Shown here piece by piece: positions 35,804-44,062 of a DNA stretch of 64,000 nt; the first letter of the stretch is position 1; every line of letters begins with the position of its first letter. A program made the translations under genes and the position numbers. Source of the DNA: Palsa-504 sp963847965 (GTDB taxonomy: Bacteria; Actinomycetota; Actinomycetes; Streptosporangiales; Streptosporangiaceae). The stretch covers positions 204,339-268,338 of the forward strand of contig CAWKCG010000012.1 in assembly GCA_963847965.1 (NCBI GenBank). Reading direction: 5' to 3'. Below the pieces are notes generated by a model that searched no databases, was not told where the DNA came from, and saw only the letters and a program-made list of their open reading frames with translations.

Positions 35804-36420
35804 CCGGTCGTCCGGTCCGGCCAGCCGCGCGCGAGGCGCAGGTCCTCGGGCGTGTCGCAGTCCAGCCAGGGCGGCGGTTCCCCCTTCGGCGGCGCCAGGC
35901 TCACCGGGACCGGAGCCAGCGGGCCGAACAGGCCGCCCAGCGAGGTCCCCGAGTAGCCCGCCAGGGCGCCGTGCAGCGCCTCCGTCCGCCAGCAGCCCGC
36001 CAGCCACTGCGGCCGGCCCGAGTCGTCGGCGAGCACCGCGCCGTTCCGCCCCTCGGCGGCGCGCAGCAGCGCGGCGATGTGCCCGCCCCGCAGGAACGGC
36101 AGGTCGGCGGCGAGCACCGCCACCCAGGGCGGCGAGGCCTCGGCGAGCCCGCGGCGCAGCGCAGGCACCGGCCCCGCCCCCGGCGGATCCTCCCTGACGA
36201 AGGACACGCCGTCCAGCCCGGGGCGCTCCGGCCCGACCACGATGACCTGCCGCGCGCCCGCGGCCCGGCCCGCCGCGACCACCGAGCCGACCAGCGTGCG
36301 ATCCCCGACGACCAGCCCCGGCTTATCCTGGCCGCCGAGCCTGCTCCCCCGGCCGCCGGCCAGGACAATCAGGCCGAACGAGCCTGTGGTCGCACCTTCG
36401 TGGCCTGCCTCGCGTCGCAT
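35800..36420 (-). CDS. mobA: Molybdenum cofactor guanylyltransferase MobA
   Basis: MobA transfers GMP from GTP to Mo-molybdopterin, forming the MGD cofactor of DMSO-reductase family enzymes. The 206-residue nucleotidyltransferase has the signature LAGGRGSRLGGQDKPGLVVG, PGAGPVPALRRGLAE and the metal-binding Asp in VAVLAADLPFLRGG. A C-terminal WLDCDTPEDL motif completes the family pattern. It is 14 bp downstream of moaA and on the same strand, forming a small cofactor operon. Confidence 0.92.
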   Translation of the reverse strand: MRREAGHEGATTGSFGLIVLAGGRGSRLGGQDKPGLVVGDRTLVGSVVAAGRAAGARQVIVVGPERPGLDGVSFVREDPPGAGPVPALRRGLAEASPPWVAVLAADLPFLRGGHIAALLRAAEGRNGAVLADDSGRPQWLAGCWRTEALHGALAGYSGTSLGGLFGPLAPVPVSLAPPKGEPPPWLDCDTPEDLRLARGWPDRTTG

Positions 36421-36434
36421 CGGGCAGGCGCTGG

Positions 36435-37427
36435 TCAGCCGCCGATGGCGGACATGGGGCGGTCAGGCTGCAGGAAGGACGGGTCGTTAATGCCGTGGCC
36501 GGGGAGCTTCCCCGCCACCGCCTTCCGCCACCGCTCCGCCAGCTCGGCGTCGCTCGCCCCGGCCCGCAGCGGGCCGCGCAGGTCGCTTTCCGTCCTGGCG
36601 AACAGGCAGTTCCGCACCTGGCCGTCGGCGGTCAGCCGGACCCGGTCGCACGTCCCGCAGAACGGCCGGGTGACGGACGCGATCACGCCGACCCGGGCCG
36701 GGCCCCCGTTGACCAGGAACGTCTCGGCGGGCGCGGACCCGCGCCGGACCGGGTTGTCCGGGGTGAGCGTGAACTCCCGCTCGAGGGCGGCGAAGATCTC
36801 ATCCGCCGTCACCATCTCCGAGCGCTTCCAGCCGTGCTGCGCGTCAAGCGGCATCTGCTCGATGAAGCGCAGCTCATAGCCGTGATCCAGGCAGAACCGC
36901 AGCAGCGGCACGGCCTCGTCGTCGTTGAGGCCGCGCATCAGCACGGCGTTGACCTTGACCGGGACCAGCCCGGCCTCGGCGGCGGCGGCGAGCCCGTCGA
37001 GCACGTCAGGCAGCCTGTCCCTGCGGGCCAGCTTGCGGAACGTCTCGGGGCGCAGCGTGTCCAGCGACACGTTGATCCGGTCGAGCCCCGCTTGGCGCAG
37101 CGGCCCGGCGGTGCGCGCGAGCCCGATCGCGTTGGTTGTGAGCGAGATCTCAGGGCGCGGGCGCAGTTCCGCGGTCCGCGCGACGATGCCGACCAGTCCG
37201 CGGCGCAGCAGCGGCTCGCCGCCGGTGAACCTGACCTCGCCGATGCCGAGCAGTTCCACCGCGACGCGGATCAGCCGCACTAGCTCGTCGTCGGTGAGCA
37301 GCTCGGGAGAGGGCAGCCAGTCCAGGCCTTCGGGCGGCATGCAGTACGCGCACCGCAGGTTACACCGGTCGGTGAGCGATACGCGCAGGTCAGTCGCGAC
37401 CCGCCCGAAGGAGTCAGCCAGCACCAT
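36435..37427 (-). CDS. moaA: GTP 3',8-cyclase MoaA
   Basis: Radical SAM enzyme catalysing the first step of molybdopterin synthesis. Residues ~18-26 hold the SAM-cluster motif CNLRCAYC, the C-terminal cluster motif is CGTCDRVRLTADGQVRNC, and GGEPLL and RINVSLDTL are conserved. The protein ends in GG, as required for the C-terminal Gly-Gly of MoaA. Length 330 is normal. ATG at 37427. moaC, needed for the next step, is not in the window. Confidence 0.96.
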   Translation of the reverse strand: MVLADSFGRVATDLRVSLTDRCNLRCAYCMPPEGLDWLPSPELLTDDELVRLIRVAVELLGIGEVRFTGGEPLLRRGLVGIVARTAELRPRPEISLTTNAIGLARTAGPLRQAGLDRINVSLDTLRPETFRKLARRDRLPDVLDGLAAAAEAGLVPVKVNAVLMRGLNDDEAVPLLRFCLDHGYELRFIEQMPLDAQHGWKRSEMVTADEIFAALEREFTLTPDNPVRRGSAPAETFLVNGGPARVGVIASVTRPFCGTCDRVRLTADGQVRNCLFARTESDLRGPLRAGASDAELAERWRKAVAGKLPGHGINDPSFLQPDRPMSAIGG

Positions 37428-37457
37428 CTAAGACTAGACGTTCGTGGCGGTTGCGGA

Positions 37458-37883
37458 TCATCGCCTGACCGCACCGTACGCTCGTTCGGCTTGGATCCGG
37501 ACCACCAGGCGCCGGTCTCGGACCATGACGGCGCGGTAATCGTCCCAGTCCGGGTGCTCACCCTGCACCGCGCGGTACAGGTCGACCAGTTCCTCGACGG
37601 CCGCGTCGTGCGGGTCCTCGGCCACGGCGGATAGTTCGGCGTGCCCGTCCACGACGGCGTAGGACCAGAAGTCACCGCTGGTGACGTGGAAGCTGACCCG
37701 CGGGTCGCGTCGCATGTTCCTGGTCTTGGCCCGGTCGTCGGTGGTCGACACGCGGATAGTCTGCGTCTGCGCGTCCCACCCGTAGGTAACGTTAGACAGC
37801 TGCGGCCACCCGTCCTTCCTGATGGTGACCAGGACTCCCTGATGCCGCCCGCCGATCAGCTCGGCAAAACCATCCTCGATCAT
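37458..37883 (-). CDS. PPOX-class F420-dependent oxidoreductase
   Basis: The 141-residue split-barrel protein (PNPOx-like fold) reads FAELIGGRHQGVLVTIRKDGWPQLSNVTYGWD and KTRNMRRDPRVSFHVTSGDFWSYAVVDGHAELS, matching actinobacterial F420-dependent PPOX-class enzymes (TIGR03618-type). These small proteins reduce or oxidise diverse substrates with coenzyme F420 or FMN, supporting an F420-producing host. The gene is 30 bp upstream of moaA and could be co-transcribed. Substrate is unknown. Confidence 0.88.
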   Translation of the reverse strand: MIEDGFAELIGGRHQGVLVTIRKDGWPQLSNVTYGWDAQTQTIRVSTTDDRAKTRNMRRDPRVSFHVTSGDFWSYAVVDGHAELSAVAEDPHDAAVEELVDLYRAVQGEHPDWDDYRAVMVRDRRLVVRIQAERAYGAVRR

Positions 37884-38016
37884 GCCCCGGTGAACAACCC
37901 TCGTCCGCGCGATGTTCCGGCCGGGCCGCTCCTGCCGGGACTGGCGACCCCGAGAAGGCGCCCGCGCCAGGCCCGGCCAGGCACTAACGTGAGCAGCGCG
38001 CGGCGGCGCCCCCCAA

Positions 38017-38830
38017 CTACCCGCCGCCGCGCCTGCCCGCGCTCATCTGCACGTCGATCTTGGTCGCGTCCGGTTCCATGAAGGCTGCCGTCCGCCGCGC
38101 CTCCTCCTCCAACGCGGGATCGTCATGCTCGCGGCCGGGGCGAAGTGGCTGAAGTCGTATTACGGCGCGGTCATCCTGACGCTCGACTCTCCAGGTTCCC
38201 GCCACTACGCCGTCCAGCAGGTAGGTCGCGGCGACGTCGCCGTTGGCCGGGTTGATCACGCGAGCGTGGAGCGCCTCAGGAAGGATCCGGCGGCGGTCGG
38301 CGTGCGACAGCAGCGCCGAATCCCACTTCGGCAGCAGCCGCGGCGGCGCGGGCGGCCCGGTATCGCGTGGCCGCGCTGCCCGCGGCAGGTCGACAAGCTC
38401 ACGCCCGTCCTCGCCGGTCAGCCGCACCAGCGGCTCCATGGCGGCCAGGGCCGCATCGAGCTCCGGCTTCCGCAGCTCGGTGAACCGGACGATATCGGCG
38501 CGGGTCGCGGGGCCGTAGCCGGCCAGGTAGCTCCGCACCAGGCGGCGCGACGCCACCGCAGCGACCGGCAGCGGCGCCGGCCAGGCCGTCAGCCCGGGCG
38601 CGCCATGCTCACGCCACAGGCCCGAGGGCGGGACGTGGACGCTCGGCACGAGCAGCTTCGCGCTCGCCAGCAGCGCCCGCGTGGGCAGCGCGCCCCCGGT
38701 CATCGCATCGACGTGCGCGCGGATCTCCTCGGCGGTGCGCGGCGTCGCCAGGTACTCGGCCAGTTCGCGGGCCAGCGCGTGCGTATCAACGCCGGGCGGG
38801 CGTCTCGCGTTGGCACACGTGAGCGTCAGG
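38017..38830 (-). pseudogene. Winged-helix DNA-binding (AlkZ-like) gene, 5'-truncated
   Basis: The frame encodes the C-terminal two thirds of the winged-helix DNA-binding domain protein family that includes the DNA glycosylase AlkZ (VRSYLAGYGPATRADIVRFTELRKPEL, LLPKWDSALLSHADRRRILPE, FLLDGVVAGTWRVER-like). The usual ~110 N-terminal residues are missing: from VDTHALARELAEYL upward the frame meets the 3' end of the DUF952 gene, and no start codon with a ribosome site exists at the junction. It is most likely a truncated, non-functional copy created by deletion. Confidence 0.65.
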
Positions 38831-39187
38831 CTAACTGGCTGGCACGCTGAACGAGAACTCGCCGTCCGGGCCGGGCTCCAGCGGCAGGGTCCTGACCACG
38901 GCATCGGCGTTCAGCGGCCCATAGATGTGCGGGAACGCGTCATCCCAGCCGGGCACCGGCTCCCACTTGATCTCCGGGCCTACCCGGTCAGCGTCGATGA
39001 CCAGAACCAGCAGGTCAGGCAGCCCTTTGTAGATCATGTTCGCAACCGGGGCCACCTGCCCGGCCGTTGAGGCGTGGATGAACCCCTGCTCGGCCAGACT
39101 CCGGCCACGTGTGGAGGTGGTGTACTGCCCGTCGCGGCGGGCCTGCTCCCAGTCCTGCGCAGTGGCGATGTGGTAGATGACGCTCAC
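38831..39187 (-). CDS. DUF952 domain protein
   Basis: The 118-residue protein starts MSVIYHIATAQDWEQARRDGQYTTSTRG and continues FIHASTAGQVAPVANMIY...LLVLVIDADRVGPEIKWEP...PHIYGPLNADAVV, the full DUF952 pattern. The family is structurally related to ADP-ribosyltransferase-like/RNA 2'-phosphotransferase folds, but has no confirmed activity. ATG start at 39187. It lies between the selenocysteine tRNA and a truncated winged-helix gene. Confidence 0.88.
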   Translation of the reverse strand: MSVIYHIATAQDWEQARRDGQYTTSTRGRSLAEQGFIHASTAGQVAPVANMIYKGLPDLLVLVIDADRVGPEIKWEPVPGWDDAFPHIYGPLNADAVVRTLPLEPGPDGEFSFSVPAS

Positions 39188-39268
39188 TCAGCGGCTCCCG
39201 AGTAGCTGGCTGGCCTGCTCATCGAACTCCTGACCAGTCGGCGGCCGCATCCCGGCATCGCGGCAGGT

Positions 39269-39361
39269 AGCGGAGGCGGACGGGAATCGAACCCGCCAGC
39301 GCTGCGGTGCAGCGCTCACCAGTTTTGAAGACCGGGGGGGCCACCAGGCACCCAGACGCCT
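39269..39361 (-). tRNA. selC: tRNA-Sec (anticodon UCA)
   Basis: A 93-nt cloverleaf on the minus strand starts GGAGGCG and closes with CGCCTCC-G. The anticodon loop CTTCAAA has TCA in the centre. The variable arm is long (AGCGCTGC / GCAGCGCT, 8 bp), and the T loop reads TTCGATT; acceptor plus T stem total 13 stacked pairs with one mismatch or wobble at the junction. These traits separate it from serine tRNA. CCA is not encoded. selB and selA lie 2.6-6 kb away. Confidence 0.95.
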
Positions 39362-39372
39362 CCGCGTCGACT

Positions 39373-39705
39373 CTACTGACCTCCGGCAGGCGCTGACTCA
39401 CTAGTCTGGCTGACCTCTGACACCGGCCCGGGTTGGCTGGCGGTGAGGTGGTTGCGCCACGTGTGGCGGGGCTCGTAGCCGAGTGCCTGCCGGGCGCGGT
39501 CGATGGCGAGCAGGGTGCCGAACTCGCTGACCTCGCTCCTCATCCGGACATCGGGGAAGACCTCGGCGAGCAGTTCGGCCGACGGGCGGTTCATGACGGT
39601 GTCCGCAGCGGCGATGGTGGCGATCTGCGGCGCCGGGATGTTCGCGAGATGAACGACGGCGTCGGTGCCGCGTAGCTGCTCCAGCCCGAAGCGTGATTCC
39701 GACGC
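39373..39705 (-). pseudogene. NAD-dependent epimerase gene with large internal deletion
   Basis: One open frame joins RFGLEQLRGTDAVVHLANIPAPQ, which is a Rossmann beta-strand region of extended SDR epimerases, directly to AAADTVMNRPSAELLAEVFPD...FGTLLAIDRARQALGYEPRHTWRNHL, the C-terminal end of the same family. About 150 residues in the middle and the N-terminal GxxGxxG segment are gone, so the product cannot be active. There is no start codon with the family N-terminus. Confidence 0.7.
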
Positions 39706-39747
39706 TCACTAAGATGCCGTGAGGGCCGGCGACACAAGGGGAGACGC

Positions 39748-41418
39748 GTGAGCGGTGACGGGCATGCCTGGTGGGAAGATGCGGTCGTCTATGAGGTGTA
39801 CCCGCGCAGTTTCGCCGACGCGGACGGGGACGGCGTGGGCGATCTGCCCGGGCTGCGCTCGCGCCTGCCGTACCTGGCCGACCTGGGCGTGGACGCCATC
39901 TGGCTGACGCCGTTCTACCCCTCGCCGCTGGCTGACGGAGGCTACGATGTCAGCGACTACTGTGCGGTGGACCCGCGGCTCGGGACCATGGCGGACTTCG
40001 ACGCCCTGGTCAAGGACGGCGAGGCACACCAGATCCGGGTGATCGTAGACCTCGTACCCAATCACTGCTCGAGTGAGCACCCGCTGTTCCGCGCCGCGCT
40101 GGCGGCAGGTCCGGGGAGCAGGGAACGGGCCAGGTTCATCTTCCGCGACGGGCGCGGCCCCGGCGGGGCAGAGCCGCCGAACAACTGGCGATCCCAGTTC
40201 GGCGGTTCGGCGTGGACCCGGGTGACCGAGGCCGACGGCCGCCCCGGGCAGTGGTACCTGCACCTGTTCGACCCCGGACAGCCGGACTGGAACTGGCGCG
40301 ATCCTGACATTCCCCCCATGTTCGCCAGGGTGATCAGGTTCTGGCTCGACCACGGCGTGGCCGGCCTGCGGGTGGACGTCGCGCACGGGCTGTTCAAGGA
40401 CCCGGACCTGCCGGATGAACCCGATCCCGACCTGACCTACGAGCTGCCCAGGCCATCCCCGTACCGCCACCGGCCCGAGGTGCACGAAATCTACCGGTCC
40501 TGGCGGATCATCCTGGATTCCTATCCCCCGAATGTGTTCCCCGGAGCGCGGACCGCCGTCGGCGAGGTCTGGTACGACTCACCCGCGACCCTGCTGCCGT
40601 ATCTGGCGCCCGACGGCCTGCCACAGGTCTTCAACTTCCAGCTGATCCTGGCGGGCTGGAACGCCGCCTCGTTCCGTGGCGCGATCGACGGGGTGCTCGC
40701 GCTGGCCGGCGGCTCGCGCGCGCCGTGGGTCATCGGGAACCACGACGTACCCCGGCCGGTGAGCCGGTATCAGCTCGACGAGGGGTATACCCCGGGCACG
40801 ATCGAACGGCTCATGACGCTGGGCCACGCGCGAGCAGAGGTCGGCGCCCGGCGCGCACGGGCCGCAGCCCTGCTCCTGCTCGCCCTGCCCGGATCGGCCT
40901 ACATCTACCAGGGCGAGGAACTGGGCCTGCCCGAGGTCACGGACATACCCGCGAGCGCGCGGCAAGACCCGCGGTTCCTTAACACCGGGGGACGCTTGAT
41001 TGGCCGCGACGGTTGCCGCGTCCCGCTGCCCTGGTCCCGCGGCGGCTCTGATTTCGGCTTCTCCGAGGTGGCCGGCGCAGCGGCCCCCTGGCTGCCCCAG
41101 CCGCCTGACTGGGGCACGTACAGCGTCGAAGCGCAGACCGGCGACCCCGCGTCGTTCTGGAACCTGTACCGGGCGGCACTTCGGCTTCGCCGTGACCACC
41201 CAGCCCTCGGCCGCGGCACCATGCGCTGGCTCGATGAGACGCAGCCCGCCACGGGTACCGACCTGCTGTGCTTCGCCAGGGAGCCAGGATTCGTCTTCGC
41301 GGCGAACCTCGGTGCGACCGACGCCCCGCTTCCGCCGCACCGGGAGATCCTGCTCGCCAGCGAGCCAATCTCCGGGAGCAGCCTGCCGCCCGACACCGCG
41401 GCGTGGCTGTCCGCCTGA
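39748..41418 (+). CDS. GH13 alpha-glucosidase/alpha-amylase family enzyme
   Basis: The 556-residue cytoplasmic TIM barrel has the GH13 motifs in order: WWEDAVVYEVYPRSFADADGDGVGDLPGL; region I DLVPNHCS; region II GLRVDVAHGL with the nucleophile Asp; region III TAVGEVWYDS with the acid Glu; region IV IGNHDVPRP with the transition-state Asp. The pattern fits oligo-1,6-glucosidase/alpha-glucosidase or trehalose-active subfamilies (Aglu23-type). The GTG at 39748 follows an AAGGGGAG ribosome site. No sugar transporter is adjacent. Confidence 0.92.
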   Translation: MSGDGHAWWEDAVVYEVYPRSFADADGDGVGDLPGLRSRLPYLADLGVDAIWLTPFYPSPLADGGYDVSDYCAVDPRLGTMADFDALVKDGEAHQIRVIVDLVPNHCSSEHPLFRAALAAGPGSRERARFIFRDGRGPGGAEPPNNWRSQFGGSAWTRVTEADGRPGQWYLHLFDPGQPDWNWRDPDIPPMFARVIRFWLDHGVAGLRVDVAHGLFKDPDLPDEPDPDLTYELPRPSPYRHRPEVHEIYRSWRIILDSYPPNVFPGARTAVGEVWYDSPATLLPYLAPDGLPQVFNFQLILAGWNAASFRGAIDGVLALAGGSRAPWVIGNHDVPRPVSRYQLDEGYTPGTIERLMTLGHARAEVGARRARAAALLLLALPGSAYIYQGEELGLPEVTDIPASARQDPRFLNTGGRLIGRDGCRVPLPWSRGGSDFGFSEVAGAAAPWLPQPPDWGTYSVEAQTGDPASFWNLYRAALRLRRDHPALGRGTMRWLDETQPATGTDLLCFAREPGFVFAANLGATDAPLPPHREILLASEPISGSSLPPDTAAWLSA

Positions 41419-41547
41419 GGCGCGGACCGCGGGGCGTCCGCAGCTGACGACCATGCGGGTGGCATTACCGTTGGCCCATGCCGAAGGTGCGGGTGCCGCG
41501 CAAGAACGTGACGCCCGGCGAGGTCGTCGCGCCCAGCCGTGGGGGGA

Positions 41548-41988
41548 TCACCGCCGCCGCACGGCGACTACCGTGCCGGCGAGGTAGCAGGTCAGCGCCA
41601 GGGCCCACAGTCCTGCCATGATCATCGAGCTGAAGCCCTTCCCGTAGTCCACGAAGCTTGCTCCGTTGAACCCGGCCCCGATGATCGCGAGGGCGCCGAC
41701 GACCGAGGCCGCCCTGCCTGTCGTGCTGCCTGTTCGCCAAGCGAGCACGACGGCGGCGAGTGCGGCCGCGGCGAGCGCCATCCCGAAGAGGGCGTGCGCC
41801 GCCGCCCAGGCGGGACCGTCGGTGATCACCCAGGCTAGCCCGGCGGCCGCACCGGAGAAGTAGTCACTGGCGCCCGCCCCGGGATGCCGGCTGGGCAAGA
41901 CGACGTACACGTTCACGACCATGCCGAGCAGGTACTGAATCAGGAGCAGAGCGCAGGCGCCGAGGTTGACCGCGAGTTGCCGTCTCAT
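41548..41988 (-). CDS. Four-helix membrane protein coupled to selB
   Basis: The 146-residue protein has four predicted transmembrane helices (VNLGACALLLIQYLLGMVVNVYVVL; AAAHALFGMALAAAALAAVVLAW; VVGALAIIGAGFNGASFV; MIMAGLWALALTCYLAGTVV). No family could be named; the layout resembles small actinobacterial cytochrome-b561/DUF-type membrane proteins. Its ATG overlaps the selB stop by ATGA, so the ribosome that finishes SelB likely starts it. Whether it takes part in selenoprotein biology, for example with a formate dehydrogenase, is open. Confidence 0.75.
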   Translation of the reverse strand: MRRQLAVNLGACALLLIQYLLGMVVNVYVVLPSRHPGAGASDYFSGAAAGLAWVITDGPAWAAAHALFGMALAAAALAAVVLAWRTGSTTGRAASVVGALAIIGAGFNGASFVDYGKGFSSMIMAGLWALALTCYLAGTVVAVRRR

Positions 41989-44040
41989 CGGTCTGGCCCG
42001 GCTATGCGCAGGCGGCGTCGATCGTCAGGGAGGCGCTGGGTGATCCCGGCCCGGTCCAGGTGCTCGAGCAAAGGGATCGCGACCCGCCGGGTCGTCCCCA
42101 GGACCTGCCTGGCTTCGGCGGCGGTGAACGGCTGGGCTAGCTTCGCGAGGAGCCGCACCGCCTGGGCCTCGGCGTCGGGCGCCAGCACGATCTGCTCGGC
42201 CACGCGCAGCAGCAGCCCGGCCCGGGCGGCCGCCGCGATCGCCCGCGGGTCCAGGCCGAGTTCGCGTAGCCGCCCCGCCTCCGGGGCCATGAAGGGCTCC
42301 CGGGCGAGGTCCGCGAGCACGGCCCGCACGCCGGCCAGGACATGGGCAGGCAGCGAGGGCTGAGCTTCGCGGGATGGTCGGGGCTGGTGGGGTCCAGAAG
42401 CTTTCTGGGGTCCTTGGGGTGCAAGGGTTTCTTGGGCTGGAGTTTCATCGTCGACGGTCAGGCGCAGGTAGCCGCCGCTGAGATGCACCGCAGGAGGGCC
42501 GCCGGGAACCGCAGGCTGCCGGGCGAGCGCCTCGACCAGGGCCCGGTCCGGCAGGCCGAGGGCGGCCCGGGCTGCCTCAGGCGGCATGCCAATGGCCAGC
42601 GGGTCGCGGCGGGCGTGGGCGGCGACCGCCTCGGCCAGCTTTCGGCGCAGTTCGGCCCAGCGACCGGGATCGACGAGCCATCCGCCCGCCGCGTGGGGAG
42701 GTTGGCCCGCGGTCCCGGGGGATGAGTCCCCCCCGCCGGGGGGCCCTGGGGGTATGGGGGGCCGGGCAGGCCCCCCATGATCGGGGGGATCCCGGGGGGT
42801 CGTCCCCCCGGGGCTAGCACTGACACCCATGGCGGCCAGGGCGCTGGCTCGCAGGAAGCCGTGGCGTCGCAGGAGGTCGGCGGCTGACGGGATCTCTGGC
42901 CAAGCGGCGAGCTCGCGTCCGGCCTGGGCGGCTGCGCCGCGCCTGGACAGCGGCGGCGGAGCGACATCGAGCACGGTCGCCCCCACGATAGCCAGGTCGG
43001 CGTGGCCAGGGTCGCGGAGCAGGACGCGATCGCCGACGTGGAGGGGCAGCAGGATCGCGCAGCGTGAGCCGGGCGATCGCCGACGTGATCCACGGCTGGC
43101 GATCAGGGCACGGAGTCACCGGACCGGGACGCGGGGCGGGTCCCAGGAGGCGGATACGGGCCAGCGTCCGGGCCGAACCGATGTGCAGGGTCATCTCGGC
43201 GGGGACGCGGAGATTACGCGGGACCGACAGCCTGACGTCGGCCAGCCTGGTCATGGTCCAGCGGCCCGGGTCGACCAGCGCCATGCCACGCGCCGGGACG
43301 TCGGCGGCCAGGCCGCGCAGGTTGAGCGCGACCCTGGCCACGCCGGACACGGACGCGGCTGGCTCGTTCAGCGACTCGATGCCGCGGATCCTGGCGGGGC
43401 GCATCGAGGGCGTGAGCAGGAGTTCCTGACCGGTGCGGACGGTCCCGGCGGGCAGGGTGCCCGTGACCACGGTGCCGCTCCCCCGGATGGTGAAGGACCT
43501 ATCCACCCACAGCCGGACCGGAGCGCGGGCGTCCGGGGCCGGAAGCGTGGCGACCAGCCGGGCCAGCGCGGCGCGGAGTTCGGGCAGGCCGACCCCGGTT
43601 ACCGCGCTCACGGCGATCGCCTCGACGGCGCCCAGGGCCGTGCCGGCGATCTGCTCACGGGCCTGCCGGGTGGCCGGGCCCGGGTCGGCCAGGTCGCAGC
43701 GGGTGATGGCGAGCAGGCCGTGCTGGATGCCGACGGCGTCGATGGCCGCCAGGTGCTCGGCGGACTGCGGCATCCAGCCGCCGTCGGCGGCGACGACCAG
43801 GAGCACGGCGGGCACCGGGCCGACGCCGGCCAGCATGTTGGGCACGAACCGCTCGTGGCCTGGCACGTCGACGAAGGCCAGCCGCTCGCCGCCGGGCAGG
43901 TCCATCCAGGCGAATCCCAGGTCGATGGTCAGACCCCGGCGCCTTTCCTCGGCCCACCGGTCGGGCTCCATCCCGGTAAGGGCCCGCACCAGGGCCGACT
44001 TGCCGTGGTCCACGTGCCCGGCGGTGGCGATGACCTGCAT
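41985..44040 (-). CDS. selB: Selenocysteine-specific elongation factor SelB (frameshift near 43050, internal repeat)
   Basis: SelB delivers Sec-tRNA to UGA codons marked by a SECIS. The N-terminal GTPase starts MQVIATAGHVDHGKSALVRALTGMEPDRWAEERRRGLTIDLGFAW, with G-motifs VDVPGHERF and TRCD; domains II-III follow to AIARLTLRDP. Near 43050 one extra base shifts the frame; reading on gives PLHVGDRVLLRDPGH and the C-terminal winged-helix domains through IPLLEHLDRAGITQRLPDDRR. Undoing the shift yields 684 residues, longer than usual SelB (about 590-630) because a G-rich repeat adds ~45 Gly/Pro-rich residues in frame at 42715-42822. selA lies 22 bp upstream. Confidence 0.88.
42715..42822. repeat. 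G-rich dispersed repeat, copy B, inside selB
   Basis: Nested G6/C6 palindromes share gatcggggggatcccggggg and tcgtccccccggggctagcac with copy A at 17849-17935. In selB it keeps the frame and encodes a Gly/Pro/Asp-rich insert between the domain beginning FLRASALAAMG and the segment GGWLVDPGRWAELRRKL. Confidence 0.8.
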
Positions 44041-44062
44041 GGCGGCGGCCCGTAAAAGGCGG

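Noticed and set aside
39219..39401. Small protein frame over the tRNA-Sec gene
   Set aside because: The segment is fully explained by the tRNA cloverleaf.
41478..41640. Short plus-strand frame beginning MPKVRVPRKNVTPGEVV
   Set aside because: The first ~20 residues look like the start of a small actinobacterial hypothetical protein, but the frame degenerates at once and runs into the opposite membrane-protein gene; possibly a remnant, not supportable as a gene.
43040..43060. Programmed frameshift or selenocysteine recoding in selB
   Set aside because: No TGA is involved, no slippery heptamer is evident, and four other genes in the window show similar single-base breaks.
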